From: Caenorhabditis elegans
Lineage: Eukaryota > Nematoda > Chromadorea > Rhabditida > Rhabditidae
Direction: 5' to 3'
NCBI RefSeq assembly: GCF_000002985.6
Contig: NC_003283.11
Coordinates: 2,604,001 to 2,668,000 of the forward strand
Length of the DNA stretch: 64,000 bases
The translations under genes were made by a program, and so were the position numbers. Positions within the stretch are counted from its first letter, which is position 1; each line of letters opens with the position of its first letter. Of this stretch, positions 11,809 through 26,310 are shown one piece after another. Below the pieces are notes generated by a model. It saw only the letters and a list, made by a program, of their open reading frames with translations. It did not search any database and was not told the DNA's origin.

Positions 11809-14465
11809 ATGCTCGAGCTCGACAAGGACAAAAAAGTGTTGATCGGATGCTTGGCAAGCTCATTTATATTCTATCATGTAAGATTTTTTTCAAGCTGCCT
11901 GACTGCCTGCCTACCTGCGTAGGCAGAACATAGGCAGGTAGGCACACGGTAGGCCCGAATCAAATGCCATATTCTAGACCGCCCGTCAAATCTATTCCTA
12001 CGTGAGTGCGAAATCTCGGGAATGGGTCCCGATTGGAATTGTCAAAGGTCTTCACATTTATCCGATCAAATCTTGCAAGCCGGTTGATGTGAGAAATCAT
12101 ATTATTAATATTTGAAAAAAAGTCACCATCATTCAGGTTTTCGCATTCAAATGCACAAAACTTGGACCCATGATGGAGGAGCTGGAAGATCGTGTATTTG
12201 TGCTAGTTGAGGAGAGCACTGGAAAGTGAGTTTTAGAAAAAAAATTACACGTAAAAGTTTGTATTACCCAGACGAAAAATTTTTTGATTTTTCGGTTTTT
12301 AGGTCTCGTCACGACAAATTTACTTTACATGCCAAGTTTGTAGTTTGTAGTTTGTAGTTTGTAGCTTGTAGTTTGTAGTTTGTAGTTTGTAGTTTGTAGT
12401 TTTCAATTTTTCTCTATTGTACACAAGATTATAGTGTTCGGGATATAACCTTCAGTTTATCGTGCGCAGTTTGTAATTTGTAGGGGATGGGCGGCAAACG
12501 ATTTTTTCCGGCAAATCGGCAAAATTCCTGTATTGAAATTTCTGGCAAATCGGCAAATTGCCGTAATTAAAAATTTCCGGCAAATCGGCAAATTGTGGTT
12601 TTGCACTTTTTTTTTTGGAAATTTCAGAATATCAATTTTAATCGGCAAAATTGTACGCATTCTATAAATGTTCCTACATCTATTTTTAAAAGTAAGCAAA
12701 TTCTATGAAAATATCTAGAGAAAACGGAAAAAAATTTCTAAAAGGAACAGTTTGAAGTGTTTCCGTCTTATAAAAAAATCTCTCTAAATACTTCCGGAAA
12801 ATTGATTGAAAAAGGCAAACCGGCAAATTTCCAGAATTGAAAATTTCCGGCAAATCGGTAAACCGGCACGTTGCCTGAATTGAAATTTTCCGGCAAATCG
12901 GCAAACCAGCAGTTTGCCTATTTGCCGAAGGGCAATTGCCGCCCACCCCTGGTTTGTAGTTTGTAGTTCGTAGTTTGTAGTTCGAAGTTTGTAGTTTGAA
13001 GTTTGTCGTTTTTATTTGTTTGTAATATAGTCCGTGTTTTTAAACCATTTCACCCCCAATCGCAGAAACTGCGGTAGATTTAAGCTCAGCCCATGTCTTG
13101 GCTCATTTTGCGTCTTGATATCATGCCTGAAATTGAAAATTTCATTTTTTTTTCAATTTTCCAAGTGGCTTCACTTCCCAACTTATTTTTCAAAAATCTC
13201 CAGATTCATCACCGCCCGCCAGAAGCCAAAATTGGTCAATGTGGAAAGCTACATGACCGATGGAATTCTGGAAATTTCAGTGCCAGGACATCCTAAATTG
13301 TCGGTTGATTTGAAGAAAGTTGTAGAAAATGGACGAACCATTCGAGCCACGTAAGTTTGGAATTTTTCATTTTTTAGTAGCAGATTTACAAAAAATTGTT
13401 CAGACTTTTCGACAATTTGCAACAGGATGGCTATGACTGTGGAGATGAAGTTGCTAAGTTGTTGTCTGATTATATTGAAGAGCCAAATTATCGACTGCTT
13501 TTCTCGAAAGAAGGACTTTACACCGAAAGAACGTGTATTCCCGATGATCAATGGTGGAATACTCCAGTGCCAAAGAGAAAGGACAACGTAGGGTTTTTTT
13601 GTAGTTTGTAGTTTGTAGTTTGTAGTATGAAGTTTGTAGTTTGTAGTATGTAATATATAGATTGCAGTTTCCATTTTGTGATTGATAGTGCACATCCAGA
13701 AGTTTATAATGTTCAGTTCGTTTTGCACAGTTTGTATTTTGTATTTTGTATTTTGTAGTTTGTAGTTTGTAGTTTGTAGTTTGTAGTTTGTAGTTTGTAG
13801 TTTGTATATTGTAGAATGTAGTTCGAAGATGATAATTTAAATCACGTATTATTCTGAAAATGTTTTTATTGATGAAACGAAAAAAACTTCATTAAACAGG
13901 ATTTTAATTTTGAAAATATTTATTTTATAAAATGTAGTTTGTAGTTTGTAGTTCCACAGACATCAATTCAAATTTCCGAAATTCGAAATTTTTTCAGTCT
14001 GGCTTCACCGACTTGGCACCATTTCTCATCGCTACTGAAGCTTCACTAAAAGCTGTCAATGAGAAATTGGATAAGAAAGTAAATTTTCTCTCCAAAAACC
14101 AACCAAAAAAAAAATCAATAATTAAGGTGACGATGCGCAACTTCCGTCCATCAATCTACATCGAAGGTTGCGCCGCGTGGGACGAGGACAAATGGGCCGA
14201 AATTCGCATCGGAGAAGCGCATCTCGAATGCTTTGCACCGTGTACTCGCTGCGTCCTGACTACGGTTGACCCCGAAAAAGGAGAAATGAGCAAGGAGATG
14301 CAGCCACTGAAAAAGCTGAGAGAGTTCCGGTTGGCTCCGGAGGGAAAAATGAGTAAGGCTCATAAGGATAGCCCAGTGTTCGGTGTGTATGCAGGAACCG
14401 TCAACGAGGCGTATATCCATATTGGACAAACCGCCTATGTCAAATATAAGCCAACTGTTTTTTGA
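11809..14465 (+). CDS. MOSC-domain protein, mARC-like molybdenum amidoxime reductase
   Basis: Homolog of mitochondrial amidoxime-reducing component (mARC), a molybdenum-cofactor enzyme that reduces N-hydroxylated compounds at the outer mitochondrial membrane. Seven exons close to 339 aa: 11809-11877, 11978-12088, 12137-12225, 13204-13350, 13404-13587, 13998-14078, 14127-14465. An N-terminal hydrophobic anchor (about 9-23) is followed by the MOSC beta-barrel domain (IGIVKGLHIYPIKSC near 43-57). The MOSC domain proper ends in CTRCVLTTVDPEKG. C269 in this motif corresponds to the cysteine that ligates molybdenum in mARC and sulfite-oxidase-type MOSC proteins. Length matches human mARC (about 335 aa). 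The start is chosen at the first ATG after TATTTCAG. It lies about 600 bp downstream of acr-17 on the same strand, which is too far for a typical operon. Intron 3 holds a hAT MITE and TTTGTAG arrays. I recall C. elegans F53E10.1 as such a gene, unverified. Confidence 0.9.
12481..12951. mobile_element. hAT-type palindromic MITE in MOSC intron 3
   Basis: TAGGGGATGGGCGGCAAACG at the left and GGCAATTGCCGCCCACCCCTG at the right form an imperfect terminal inverted repeat. The interior is made of cggcaaat/atttgccg units. The flanks are TTTGTAG repeats, so the target duplication cannot be read reliably. Confidence 0.7.
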
Positions 14466-14583
14466 TGCAAATATTTTTTGATATTTTTTTTTAATTTTTA
14501 ATCCTGAAATTATCATGTACAAAAACTGATATATTATAAATAATATTTGAAATCAAATTTTCGATCGTAAAACCTATCATGAC

Positions 14584-14906
14584 AGGAACCAGCGCTGTGA
14601 GACCCATCGTGGTGAGACCCATCGTGGTGAGACCCATCGTGGTGAGACCTAGCGCTGTGAGACTCATTGTGGCAAGACCCATAGTGGTGAGACAGAGAAC
14701 AGTGAGACCCATCGTGGCGGGGCCTAGAATTGTGAGACCCAGCGTGGCGAGACCCATCGCTGTGAGACCTAGCGCTGTGCGACCCATCGTAGCAAGACCC
14801 ACAGTGGTGAGACCCATCGTGGCAAGACCCATTGCTACATGACTTATCGTGACGAGACCCATCGTGTCAAGACCCAGCGCTGTGAGACCCATCGCTACGA
14901 GACCCA
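14584..14906 (+). repeat. GAGACCCATCGTGGT minisatellite
   Basis: About 20 units of about 15 bp (gagacccatcgtggt, gagacctagcgctgt and so on) immediately downstream of the MOSC stop. Both strands are open through the array, giving repetitive V-R-P-I or T-M-G-L peptides that are not credible proteins. Confidence 0.9.
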
Positions 14907-14925
14907 GTTTTTTATTTGTATGTAG

Positions 14926-14980
14926 AAAACCGTCAATAAAGCAGATATCCATATTGGGCAAACCTTTATTTCGTAAAAAT
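14926..14980 (+). pseudogene. Decayed duplicate of the MOSC terminal exon end
   Basis: The sequence aaccgtcaataaagcagata followed by tccatattgggcaaacc closely resembles the true exon at about 14397-14436 (aaccgtcaacgaggcgtata, then tccatattggacaaacc). The frame is broken by TAA. The two copies flank the minisatellite, consistent with a small tandem duplication of the gene end. Confidence 0.65.
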
Positions 14981-14998
14981 TATAATCCAAATAAACAT

Positions 14999-16628
14999 TT
15001 AAATTCTTGATCGCACCGGCAAAATTGTCACAAGACTATTGAGCCTCGTATGTCCGGCTGGAGTAGTTTTGTTCAGAATTTTGAAGCAGAACATGTTCAC
15101 ACAAACTTCCCGATACGGTTTGTGTATCAGTAGCATAATAATAGTCGAGGCAAGCCCATGAAAAGTGATAATTATGAAAGAAATGTTGTTTGCAGCTTGG
15201 TTGTAGAAATCAAAATATATAGCGTATCCGATGTATGCTAATGGGATTACCAGAATTATCAATGGGGTGTACATCTGGAAAATAAACGTTTTATTATTTA
15301 AGCTTATGATCAGGCTCAGGCTTAGGCTTAGGCTTAGGCTCAGATTTAAACTTAAGCCTAGGATTAGGTTCAGCCATAGGCTTAGGCTTATGTTTAGCCT
15401 TATGTTTAGGATTCTGTGACAAAGGGACACAACTTGAAGAGGGTATTTCTCTTATAGATTCGTGTTATCTGAATCAGAGGTGGGCGGCAACCAATTTTTC
15501 CGGCAAATCGGCACATTGCCGGAATTGAAATTTCTGGCAAATTGGCAAACCGGCAAGTTACTGATTTGCCGAATTTGTCAAAAAATTTACCGCCCACTCC
15601 TGATCTGAATATAAACCTGAAAATGAATGGCATCCAGAAACTTCTGTTGCATCTTCAAAGTGGTCTTGGACAGTTTCAACGTTCTAGCCAAGCATTTCAT
15701 TTGAATTTTGACGTAGAATATGAAGAACAAGATCTCTGATATAATGAATATCACAACGAGGAACACTGATAATAATGAATAGGTTATGTCGGTTGCTAGA
15801 ACAAATACGTCTGCTTTTGTAATCCAATTTGGGAGATTTGATGGGAGCTCCTGGAAATGTGAGATTTTTAAAATATATTTTGAATGCGCGCCCAAGTGAA
15901 ACCCCAACCAATCAGCGATGGTGGTCAGTGACCACTGGTCACGGTCTCTGCGCATCGCTGATTGGTAAGTCTTCTCTTCTTTCTAATTTATTGTTTGTAG
16001 TTTGTAGTTTTTAGTTTGTAGTTTGTAGTTTGTAGTTTCTACTTTGTAGTTTGTAGATTCTACTTTGTTGACAACCCCCGTACCTTGTAAATTTGCTGTA
16101 ACGCCAGGTCTTGATCCGGTATACGCAGATATGGAGGAATAAAAAATAATAATGCCAGAATGTAGTTGAAAGCGAAATAGGAAACTCTTACAAATTTCCA
16201 GAAAGTATTTTCAGCAAACATGATGTAGAACCGGTTTTCGAAAATGCCGAGTATGGCGACTCCGACGACTATAAAATAATGTTTTTTAAACTAATTTCTT
16301 TAAGCAACTAATACTTACACGCAAATAGCACCACAACTATGAAAATTTGTGCTGGCGTAGGAATCCCGAATTCTTTCAAAACTCCACACGGAAATCCAGC
16401 GAGCACTGGAAACAATGCGAATGGTGACGTCATTAGGCTAATGCTCAAGTCGAGGAAAACACTCCAAACGTGTAAGTTGAACATGCTCCATTTCACGGAT
16501 TTCATGGAGTCCGGAGTATTACACAGTATCATGTAGACACCAAAAACGTGAACAGGTATTTCTATGCAGGTAATGAAATGCAAACTTGTGGATAGAAACT
16601 TTGGAGTGTCAAAGTAGGAAAAGTTCAT
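14999..16628 (-). CDS. Seven-transmembrane chemoreceptor, srh-like (Str superfamily)
   Basis: Nematode-specific G-protein-coupled receptor, probably of the srh family, expected in chemosensory cilia. Four exons on the minus strand (16628-16319, 16268-16084, 15850-15617, 15274-14999) join without frame breaks to 334 aa, the usual srh length. Visible: an N-terminal TP-x-FLSTSLHFIT helix, NTPDSMKSVKWSMFN after TM1, P-x-ALFPVLAGFPCGVL before TM3, GIFENRFYIMF after TM3, LRIPDQDLALQQIY in the second extracellular region, and a C-terminal HKPYREV after TM7. All splice sites are GT-AG. Intron 3 carries a telomere-like array and a 128-bp hAT MITE. Polyadenylation signal AATAAA (minus) is at 14970-14965. 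Appears intact; which family member is unknown. Confidence 0.87.
15303..15415 (+). repeat. Degenerate interstitial telomere-like array (TTAGGC)n
   Basis: About 110 bp of CTTAGG/TTAGGC units with substitutions, in intron 3 of the srh-like gene. Orientation is opposite to the arrays at 4.2 and 32.6 kb. Confidence 0.85.
15475..15602. mobile_element. 128-bp hAT MITE with perfect 8-bp target duplication
   Basis: Starts CAGAGGTGGGCGGCAACC and ends TTACCGCCCACTCCTG. It is flanked on both sides by ATCTGAAT (15467-15474 and 15603-15610), a perfect 8-bp target site duplication. This is the cleanest evidence that the cggcaaat repeat family derives from hAT elements. Confidence 0.88.
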
Positions 16629-17079
16629 AGTAGAAATACGTTTCTGGAGAAATGTGATTGATATATATTTTTTGGGCGGCAAGCTTAATTGGAGGCAAGT
16701 ATATAATTTATACATGATCAGTGGTTATTTTTTTATTTTTTTTCTCTCACTACAAATTCGATTATTAGCGTCTAGAAAAAATAGATTATCGTCGTCACAG
16801 ATGGTCATTTGATCGTTTAGCGGTTGAGGTTTTTAGAAATTGGACTATAATAGTAGGGTAGGATGTTTTGTTGTTTTCTTTGGCTTTCTTACAGAAAAGT
16901 GGAAATATGAAACAGAATATTGCAAGTACATTGAAACTATCTATTTCAAACAACAACAAAAAAGAGAGAAAAGATTGAAGGAACGGCAAAATCTATGTTC
17001 ATGAGAGAGCGCTCTACTGTTCAATGGTTTCAATGGGTTAGCTGATGTGGGAGTATTAACAATAAACTCACTGGTGTCA

Positions 17080-17584
17080 TTAAAGGTGGGGTACCGAATT
17101 CTGGCAAGTATTTTTAAATAACTCCAAATTTGCCCCTCATTCCGAATATCTAAGTGAAAAAATTCAAAAAAAAATCCCCTGATTTTATATTTGAGCTTGA
17201 AATCGCGAATTTCATTTTTTAATATAGTTCAATCATTTTGCGTTTTCAACTTGATGTAGGTATTTTCAATGAACAAAGGTATTTGGTTTAAAAAATTTAA
17301 AAAACTCAACTTTGTTCATCAACTTTAAAATACCTAAATCAAGTTGAAAACGCAAGGTAAGTGACGGGTACACTCAAAATTTGACGGTGATTTCAAAAAT
17401 ATTAGTTTCCAGCAGCTTGACAAGTCGCTCAAATTTCAAATTTTAATTTATTTTAGGACATTTTTTGAGCCGTCATAACTTTTTTTTGAGAAGTTTTCAA
17501 GAAGTTTCATTATGAAATTCGGTGTTTGCAGACAATTTTGAGTTTAATAAAGCAATAAAAAATATTCGACTAGACCACCTTTAA
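17080..17584. mobile_element. TTAA-flanked palindromic MITE (PALTTAA-like)
   Basis: TTAAAGGTGG at the left and CCACCTTTAA at the right. Internal inverted arms are gcgttttcaacttgatgtag and cctaaatcaagttgaaaacgc. The right 95 bp closely match 42905-43000. I recall C. elegans palindromic TTAA elements of this kind. It lies upstream of the srh-like gene. Confidence 0.7.
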
Positions 17585-18055
17585 AAATTGAACAAAAACT
17601 AAAACAAAGCTGAAATTTGGCTGAAATAAAACAGCAAAAATCAATTTTAAAAACTCAAAAAATGGCAAGTTTTACGCAATGAATCTTTACATCGACAATT
17701 CATGAGTTAGAGAAATTGAAAATAAAAATAAATGAATAAATGAAAAACTAGGTTACTAATGATGTGGGACAGGGGGTAGAAAAAGTGGGCTGCTGGGGGA
17801 TGGGGGATCAGATAATAAAATATCAAATAGGGTATGATGAAGAAATGGTGAAGATGAATATGAAAAAGGGAATGGAAGAGATAAAACTGTTGAAAGAAGG
17901 GGGTTGCTCACTTTATGGGGGATCGAAGTGGGTGAGGTATTTCACTGGAAAATCGAGGAATTCAAAGGAAGAAATGAGTAGTTCAAAATAAAATGAGACC
18001 CGGCAAAGAAACAAAGATTATCGTGGGGGAATTAATTATCTTTAACTATGTGGCT
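17585..18055. other. Gene-free stretch, likely sknr-1 3' flank
   Basis: No convincing coding or RNA gene. A purine-rich segment (about 17762-17985) is open on the plus strand for 75 codons, but it is low complexity and lies opposite the likely 3' untranslated region of the minus-strand gene ending at 18056. Confidence 0.5.
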
Positions 18056-21460
<3,405 letters not shown>

Positions 21461-21781
21461 CCGTTGATCTTTTTAGCTCAAAAACTATTAAATATTTTTC
21501 GAGACTCTTACTAATATTTCAAAATTTCTAGAATTTCCTTTAAAATTCAAAAACAGTTGAGATTTTCTACATACTTAAAAATGTAATAATCGTTCCGTAA
21601 AACTATCGAATGGGACTTGAAAATTTCGAAAATTTTCATTCCAAAGTGTTCAAAAAACTACCTATTTGATTATTTCTAAAACTGGAAATGTTATAGAGAC
21701 TTTTAATATTTTTGAAACGTTCGAATAGTTATGATTTGAAGAACATCTAAAAAGTACTACGTTCAAGAATGTTAAGAATAG

Positions 21782-21960
21782 TCACGTGGTGTCAGGATGT
21801 CCCATTACGTTTGATCTTCGAAAAATGCGGGAGAAGAGACGCAGACTTCTCAACTGCTTTCGCATGGTTAAGAGTGTGCTGACGTCACATTTTTCTAGGG
21901 GAAAAAATTTCCGCATTTTTTGTAGATCAAATCGCAATGAGAGAGCCGGACACCACGTGA
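21782..21960. mobile_element. CACGTG/TGACGTCA MITE between sknr-1 and chemoreceptor
   Basis: CACGTGGTGTCAGGATGTCCC left end, GCTGACGTCAC centre, GGACACCACGTGAA right end. Duplicated at 27370-27548. It lies in the shared region upstream of sknr-1 and downstream of the chemoreceptor. Confidence 0.8.
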
Positions 21961-22165
21961 ATAGTTTCATTAAAACGGTTATAGACATTTTATTTAGCTC
22001 AAAAAATTCAACAAAAAAACCGAAAATATTTTTTGGCGGTACTCCGCGCGCTTGCGAGCGGCTGGTTTTTAATTTAAAAAAGTGGAGACAATTTGGATAG
22101 ATCATTTTGCAGCATTGTCGGAAATAACAACTGTTCAAGTTTTATTAAAAGTTAAGAAACAATAT

Positions 22166-25100
22166 TCAAAGACGGCCTGGAAGTGTAGATTGGTACGGAT
22201 TGACTTCGGAACGTTTTCTGCGCAATATGGTTTCGGTTATAAATTTTCGGTAGCTAGCATTTTGAACCATCATCGAAATAGTTCCGGGAATCGGGGCGGC
22301 TACGAACAGCGAGTTGATGATTGTGGACGCAGCTGAAATTTTTAAATTGTAGTTGACTTAAAGGATTGTCGAATTGTACCTCTTGTGTCAACGTTCTTAT
22401 CAACAAAGTAGGATATAACAATCCAGAATGCCCATGTAGAGATAAATAGGGACTTGATGAGAATCTATAAGACCTTTAAAGTTGTAAAACCGTGGCCCTA
22501 GAAGGTTACCTGCACAATAGTGTCTACAACCACTTTTTTCATATGTGCAAATGCATTCTTGCTCATTTTGCTCGTTTGTTTAAATAATTCGAAAAGCATC
22601 AGAAAACTGGAAACGGCGTAGGCCTGAAAATATTGTTGGTGAACGAATTCTGTGATTAAAGTTTAAAAACTGTCAACACTTTAAGTTGAGCAGACCATAG
22701 TAAGAAATTAGATATTATAAAATTAATTATCAAAAACATACGATCGCAAAATTTCGACAAAAATATTTTTGATCTACTTTGTTGGTTAGACCTCTCCTTC
22801 ATTCGAAGAGACAGCCAAACAAAAATAACAACGGCAAAAAATTAGGGGCAGAGTCCAGTTTAACAGGTTGATCAAAAATTAATTATGAGAAAATTTTGCT
22901 ATCGTTTTTTTTTTGGATAATAGATCTGGTTCGTGCTTAAAGTAAATTTAGACCTCGATCAAGCCTTCAAAATATCTTGAACACAACTCGAGCAGGTCAT
23001 AGCTCGGACAAGCCAATGGTGAGATCAAACCTCGGACAGGCTTTCAGAAGCCGTTCGGCAAGCTTCGGCTATAGACAGACCTTGGGTAAACCGTGCAGTG
23101 CTACGCTGCCCGTGGACAGGCCTTGTGCAAACCTCAGACAAACCTGAATATTAGACAGAGCTTGAGGAGGACTTGGATAGGCTTTAGCCGGACAGGTCTT
23201 CAGTTTACCGTATTTCTTCTATTAATATGGCCTCCCTATTAGTCTTGCACTCCCTATTAGTATTGCCCCTCGAACACCTCCCGAAAATTAGTCTTGCACT
23301 CCCTATTAGTCTTGCACTCCCTATTAGTCTTGCCCCCTTTTTCGCTGCGAGACTCGCCGCCATTTTTCGTATTGTTTTTTTTCTAATTTTTTCGAGTTTT
23401 TTTTCTTTTTTCGAACGTTTTCAGTCATTTTCAACATTTCCTTTTTCAAAATATTGTAAAGTATGTTACAGGGTAATCATGCCAAGTAATCCGACGTTGT
23501 CTAATACTCCAAAAGGTTCTAAAAAGAATCACAGCATGAAGTTCAAACTTGAGGCGATTCAATACGCTAAGAAGTACACTAAAGCAAAAGCAGCAAGAGA
23601 TTTGAATGTTAGCCGCCAGAACATCCAACAATGGGTTGCTCAGGAAGAACAAATTTCTGCTCAATTGTAAGTTTAAAGTAAAAAACTGCTGTAAACCCAA
23701 TATTCAGAAGAAATCCCGACGTAAAAGCAACGAAGCGACTACAGGGTGGAGGTAGAGCTCTCAAGTTCAAAGATCTGGACGATGAAATGATCTCCTGGTT
23801 TCATGATCAGAGAAAGCAAAAGTTTCGAGTGAGCCGATTCCTGATTCGTCAGAAAGCCAAAGAAGTTGTGGGAAGCAGTGATTTTAAGGTTGTCAACGAT
23901 TTCATTTTATAGACAAATTTTTTAAAAGCTCGTTTAGGCATCGAATGGTTGGCTTGACAGATTCATGTAAAGACATAGTCTCAGTTGCAGAAGAGCAACA
24001 ACAACGTGCCAGAAGGAGCCCGATGAATATTCCAAAAAAATTGTCGACTACATTTTATATGTCGAAAAAATGAGAAGTGAGAATAACTATGCAAATTCAC
24101 ATATTTTCGCTTCGGACGAAACTGCTGTCTACTTAGATTTTTCCAATTCGCTGACACTAAATGAAAAAGGAGCAAAGGAGGTAACGTTTTATTTTCGACC
24201 ATTCACAATACCATTACACATCAGACATGTATCTATTGTACTCATTCAACTTTCCAGGTTCCGGTTAAAACTACTGGTCATGAGAAGATGCACGTAACAG
24301 TTCTTCTGACAGCACGAGCCGATGGCTATAAATGTCGTCCGTATGTGTTGCTTCCACGTACCCGACCTGACCAAGAAATCGTGAAGAGATTTCAGAATTC
24401 TCTGCAGCTAAACTGGTGTAATCGTACATTTTTCAACGACGAAGCAACTGCTTACTATCTCAAGACCATTATCGGCCCAGCATTCTTTGGAAAACGCTTC
24501 CTCGCGTGGGATGCATTTAGATGCCACATCAGTGACGCCACAAAAGCTGTGTTGAAATCGTTGAAAATTGGCACCGCAGTCATTCCCGGAGGATGTACTA
24601 AATTTATTCAGGTTTCAGATTAATTAATCAATTAAAACGTTTACTTATTGTTTAGGCTCCTGACGTGTTCTGGAATTCAAGTTTCAAATCAAGCATTCGT
24701 CGCAAATATGAAGATTGGATGGTTCATGGCGCAAAGAGTTTTACTAAAAACAACAATATGCGTCCGCCATCAATGTTTGAATATTTGGAATGGATCGAGA
24801 GCGCTTGGAATGAACTTCCAAAGGATCTTATTCTTCAATCATTTAAAGGATGTGGTCTTACAACCGCAATCGGTGGCAGCGAAGATTACGAAATTCACTG
24901 TTTCAAGCCATCAGGATCAATTCCATCAGGTCTCGATCTTCTGAATCGAACCCGAATCGATAACACGCTTTCTGATCTTGCACAACAAATCGAGATTGAT
25001 GGCTCGCAGGAAGATGGATACAATTCGGACAGTTCTATTATTTCGGTTGGATAATTTGAAGTTTTTCTTGTTTTTGTTTTTGTTTATGGTTTTATTATTT

Positions 25101-26091
25101 TATTTGCATTTTTCCTGATAGGCGGTTAATAAAAATTCCTCCGCAAAGATACGCTTCGTGAAGTTCTAAAATGTGTCGAAATTTCTTCCGAAAATTAGTC
25201 TTGCACTCCCTAATAGTCTTGCACTCCCTATTAGTATTGCAAGCGGGAAGACGATCGAACAATAGTATTGCAGCTATATTAATAGAAGAAATACGGTAAC
25301 TTGGAAACATATGAACCCTCTAGTAAGACCTAAAACAAAGGCCTAAAAACCTAAAACTTACACCATCCACTGCAATTCCGATTAACGCCATTAATCCCAA
25401 CCAAACGTATAACAGGTTTGCATCTGTGATGACTAAAACTCCAGGCAAATCAAAAACTTTTTGGCAACCCGGGAAGCTCTACAAAAACTTTATGTTCATG
25501 TACAGAAACCTAGAATACAAACTTTTTGAATTTCTAGAAACTTTTCTGCGTACGGATTGTTGAAAAGTGTCCAAACAGTGAGAAGTGATCCATTTAGCAA
25601 GCACCATCCAAGGATTAGAGCACATATGTAGACCCAATTATCGAACTGAATGGAAACTACATAATAGGAAACTCTAATGCTTATTTTTCAAAACTTGCAT
25701 TAAAGAAACTACTTGCACGAACAATCATCTTGTGCCGAACAATCAATTGACAACCTAGGAAAACCGCAAAAACGCCCAATAATAGAACCCAGATATGAAT
25801 GGTGGCATGCGTTGAAAAATTGAAAACATTCGTTGAGTAAAATGCAGGAAATGGGAAAAGTGGCATAGTGTTCATAAATATTGCCCAAAATCCTTGAGCT
25901 ATCCATAACGAGAGCTGATTTCCGAATAGTGTGAAAAGATAGAGCTTGGTCTCTTTTGTAGACTTGAACAAAATCACATAGAACCCTACGAGATTCACAA
26001 TAGTTGATAAAATAGTAATAAAAATCGACAACGGAATGACCGTAGAGGTATGCGGGTTTTCAATCAAAAAATATTCACAGGTTTTGTTCAT
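22166..26091 (-). CDS. Str-superfamily chemoreceptor (sri/srh-like), with a transposon in intron 3
   Basis: Seven-transmembrane chemosensory receptor. Six minus-strand exons (26091-25699, 25645-25523, 25478-25362, 22623-22510, 22464-22380, 22332-22166) close exactly to 332 aa. Visible: MNKTCEYFLIENPH start, TM1 SIFITILSTIVNLVGFYVIL, FGNQLSLWIAQGFWAIF, PLFPFPAFYS, VRHKMIV, FPGCQKVFDLPGVLVIT, and a cytoplasmic KMSKNAFAHMKK before TM6. Intron 1 uses a GC donor (GCAAGT) and is 53 nt; intron 2 is 44 nt. Intron 3 is 2738 nt and contains a plus-strand pogo-like element. Exons 1-3 resemble, at roughly half of residues, the receptor exons at 34.4-33.1 kb. Exons 4-6 are present twice in the window. No disabling lesion is seen. 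Exact subfamily is uncertain. Confidence 0.85.
23208..25296 (+). mobile_element. pogo/Tigger-like DNA transposon, complete copy
   Basis: Perfect 21-bp terminal inverted repeats (CCGTATTTCTTCTATTAATAT) and flanking TA dinucleotides (23206-23207, 25297-25298), as expected for the Tc1/mariner-pogo group. Near both ends lie direct copies of CTCCCTATTAGTCTTGCA, possibly transposase-binding sites. Total 2089 bp, encoding one transposase gene. It sits in a chemoreceptor intron on the opposite strand. Confidence 0.87.
23479..25054 (+). pseudogene. pogo-like transposase with an in-frame stop
   Basis: Five exons (23479-23666, 23708-23888, 23938-24180, 24258-24611, 24656-25054) join in one frame of 455 codons, but codon 134 is TAA (23968-23970). 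Domains: an N-terminal Psq/CENP-B-like helix-turn-helix (KFKLEAIQYAKK ... LNVSRQNIQQW), a second CENP-B-type DNA-binding helix region (DEMISWFHDQRKQKFRVSRF), then a DDE_1-type catalytic domain with SDETAVYLDF, FLAWDAFRCH and APDVFWNSSFK supplying the three acidic residues, and an acidic C-terminus. Apart from the stop the protein looks intact, so inactivation seems recent. Alternative splicing around the stop was considered but no usable sites are present. The same stop occurs in the second copy. Confidence 0.8.
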
Positions 26092-26310
26092 GTTAAGTGA
26101 GAAAAAACCACCAAGGTCTCGCCGAAAAAAGTAAGGGAGGCAATTATGTTGATTAGCAGGTGCTGCTGAGCGTGTTTTCTTCTTCTTGCAGATCAAAGAT
26201 GATATCAGAAACCTTGAAAGAAAAACAAATATGATTCATGTGGTAAAGCCAAGTGAAGTAAGAATGTCCCCCGGTGCAATAGGTGTTATAAAGCGGGAAA
26301 TTCCTTTAAA

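Larger units (their letters stand above)
21473..25234. repeat. 3762-bp direct duplication, copy 1
   Basis: Matches 27061-30822 at a constant offset of 5588 bp. Every stretch I compared by eye and every ORF translation was identical, so divergence is near zero. It starts 13 bp upstream of the sknr-1 ATG and contains the sknr-1/chemoreceptor intergenic region, the last three chemoreceptor exons, and the pogo-like transposon up to 62 bp from its right end. Confidence 0.95.

Noticed and set aside
14579..14842. Val-Arg-Pro-Ile repeat ORF and its antisense Thr-Met-Gly-Leu ORF
   Set aside because: Minisatellite translation.
17764..17991. 75-codon purine-rich ORF
   Set aside because: Low complexity, opposite the sknr-1 3' flank, no splice-leader acceptor or homolog recognised.
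24601..24660. Splice variant that would bypass the transposase stop codon
   Set aside because: The stop is at 23968, well upstream; no GT/AG pair near the stop restores frame without deleting conserved residues.
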